Shown: positions 7,772 through 7,909 of the stretch, one piece after another
Position numbering within the stretch: position 1 is the first letter of the stretch
Layout: each line of letters starts with the position of its first letter
From: Burkholderiaceae bacterium
Lineage (GTDB): Bacteria > Pseudomonadota > Gammaproteobacteria > Burkholderiales > Burkholderiaceae_C
Length of the DNA: 7,909 bases
Assembly (NCBI GenBank): GCA_023260355.1
Contig: JALQVJ010000440.1
Span: 1 to 7,909 of the forward strand
Reading direction: 5' to 3'
Notes under the pieces: model-generated
The model's input: the letters and a program-made list of their open reading frames with translations, nothing else
What the model was told of the DNA's origin: nothing
Databases searched by the model: none
Translations under genes and position numbers: made by a program

Positions 7772-7909
7772 CGGGAAACAAACTGAATACTGAATCATCG
7801 ACATTATTTGACTCATGAAGGCCACAGATAGCACGTGCTTTATCGTTCACGTAAATGATGTGCCCTTTAGTATCAGTTAGGATAACAGCATCAGTGATGT
7901 TCTCTACGA
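7689..7909 (-). pseudogene. Broken PAS-domain sensor gene fragment (both ends missing)
   Basis: The minus-strand frame whose first full codon starts at 7907 is open from the right edge to a TGA at 7689-7691, 72 codons. Its first 48 or so residues read like the front half of a PAS sensory domain: ITDAVILTDTKGHIIYVN, then DKARAICGLHES and SVFSLFPDEK. The pattern 'D-A-V-I-x-T-D-x-x-G-x-I-x-Y-V-N' is typical of the first two PAS strands. The PAS core is incomplete: the later helices and last three strands are absent. After about codon 48 (near 7765) the frame is merely the shifted reading of the adaptor signal-peptide region, and its residues no longer look like PAS. The PAS part (7772-7909) is about 40% G+C, clearly lower than the neighbouring genes. 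PAS domains usually sit in histidine kinases, diguanylate cyclases or sigma-54 regulators; which kind this came from cannot be seen. It may be a real gene remnant or the end of an unrelated sequence joined in assembly. Confidence 0.55.

Noticed and set aside
7782..7795. Tandem 7-base repeat ACTGAAT ACTGAAT
   Set aside because: Only two short copies, inside PAS-coding sequence. It is too small to call a repeat element or attachment site, though it lies close to the proposed junction.
7772..7834. Longer adaptor start at GTG 7834 or the ATGs between it and 7771
   Set aside because: The added residues have no signal-peptide character, would bury the clean signal peptide starting at 7771, and come from sequence that reads as PAS in another frame.

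Overview
The window looks like bacterial chromosome, most likely from a betaproteobacterium of the order Burkholderiales (Comamonadaceae-like). This rests on the character of the DnaE protein, a moderately high G+C content and heavy use of TTG for leucine. The placement is inference from sequence character; no database search was made.

Layout. Positions 1-3414 (+) hold nearly all of dnaE, the alpha (polymerase) subunit of DNA polymerase III. It is open at the left edge and lacks about 37 N-terminal residues. A 43-base gap follows, containing a perfect hairpin terminator (3431-3456) that can serve both strands. Positions 3458-7771 (-) hold a two-gene efflux operon that converges on dnaE: a periplasmic membrane-fusion (adaptor) protein (6563-7771), then an inner-membrane RND permease of the MdtB/MdtC kind (3458-6559). 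The two are 3 bases apart, and the permease ribosome binding site lies inside the end of the adaptor gene. Together they would form the inner-membrane and periplasmic parts of a proton-driven tripartite pump. No outer-membrane channel and no second permease is present.

The right end (7772-7909) is the odd part. It is about 40% G+C, against about 62% in a 60-base stretch just inside the adaptor gene. Read on the minus strand it encodes the front half of a PAS sensor domain, in a different frame from the adaptor. The PAS frame runs into the adaptor gene without a break, loses its PAS character at about the adaptor start codon, and stops at 7689. The best reading is a junction near 7765-7775 that joins a foreign or displaced PAS gene to the adaptor gene and removes the adaptor's native leader. 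It could be a genomic rearrangement or an assembly chimera.

Otherwise the region is ordinary housekeeping plus efflux. I see no CRISPR array, RNA gene, insertion sequence, phage gene, defence system or other undescribed system.
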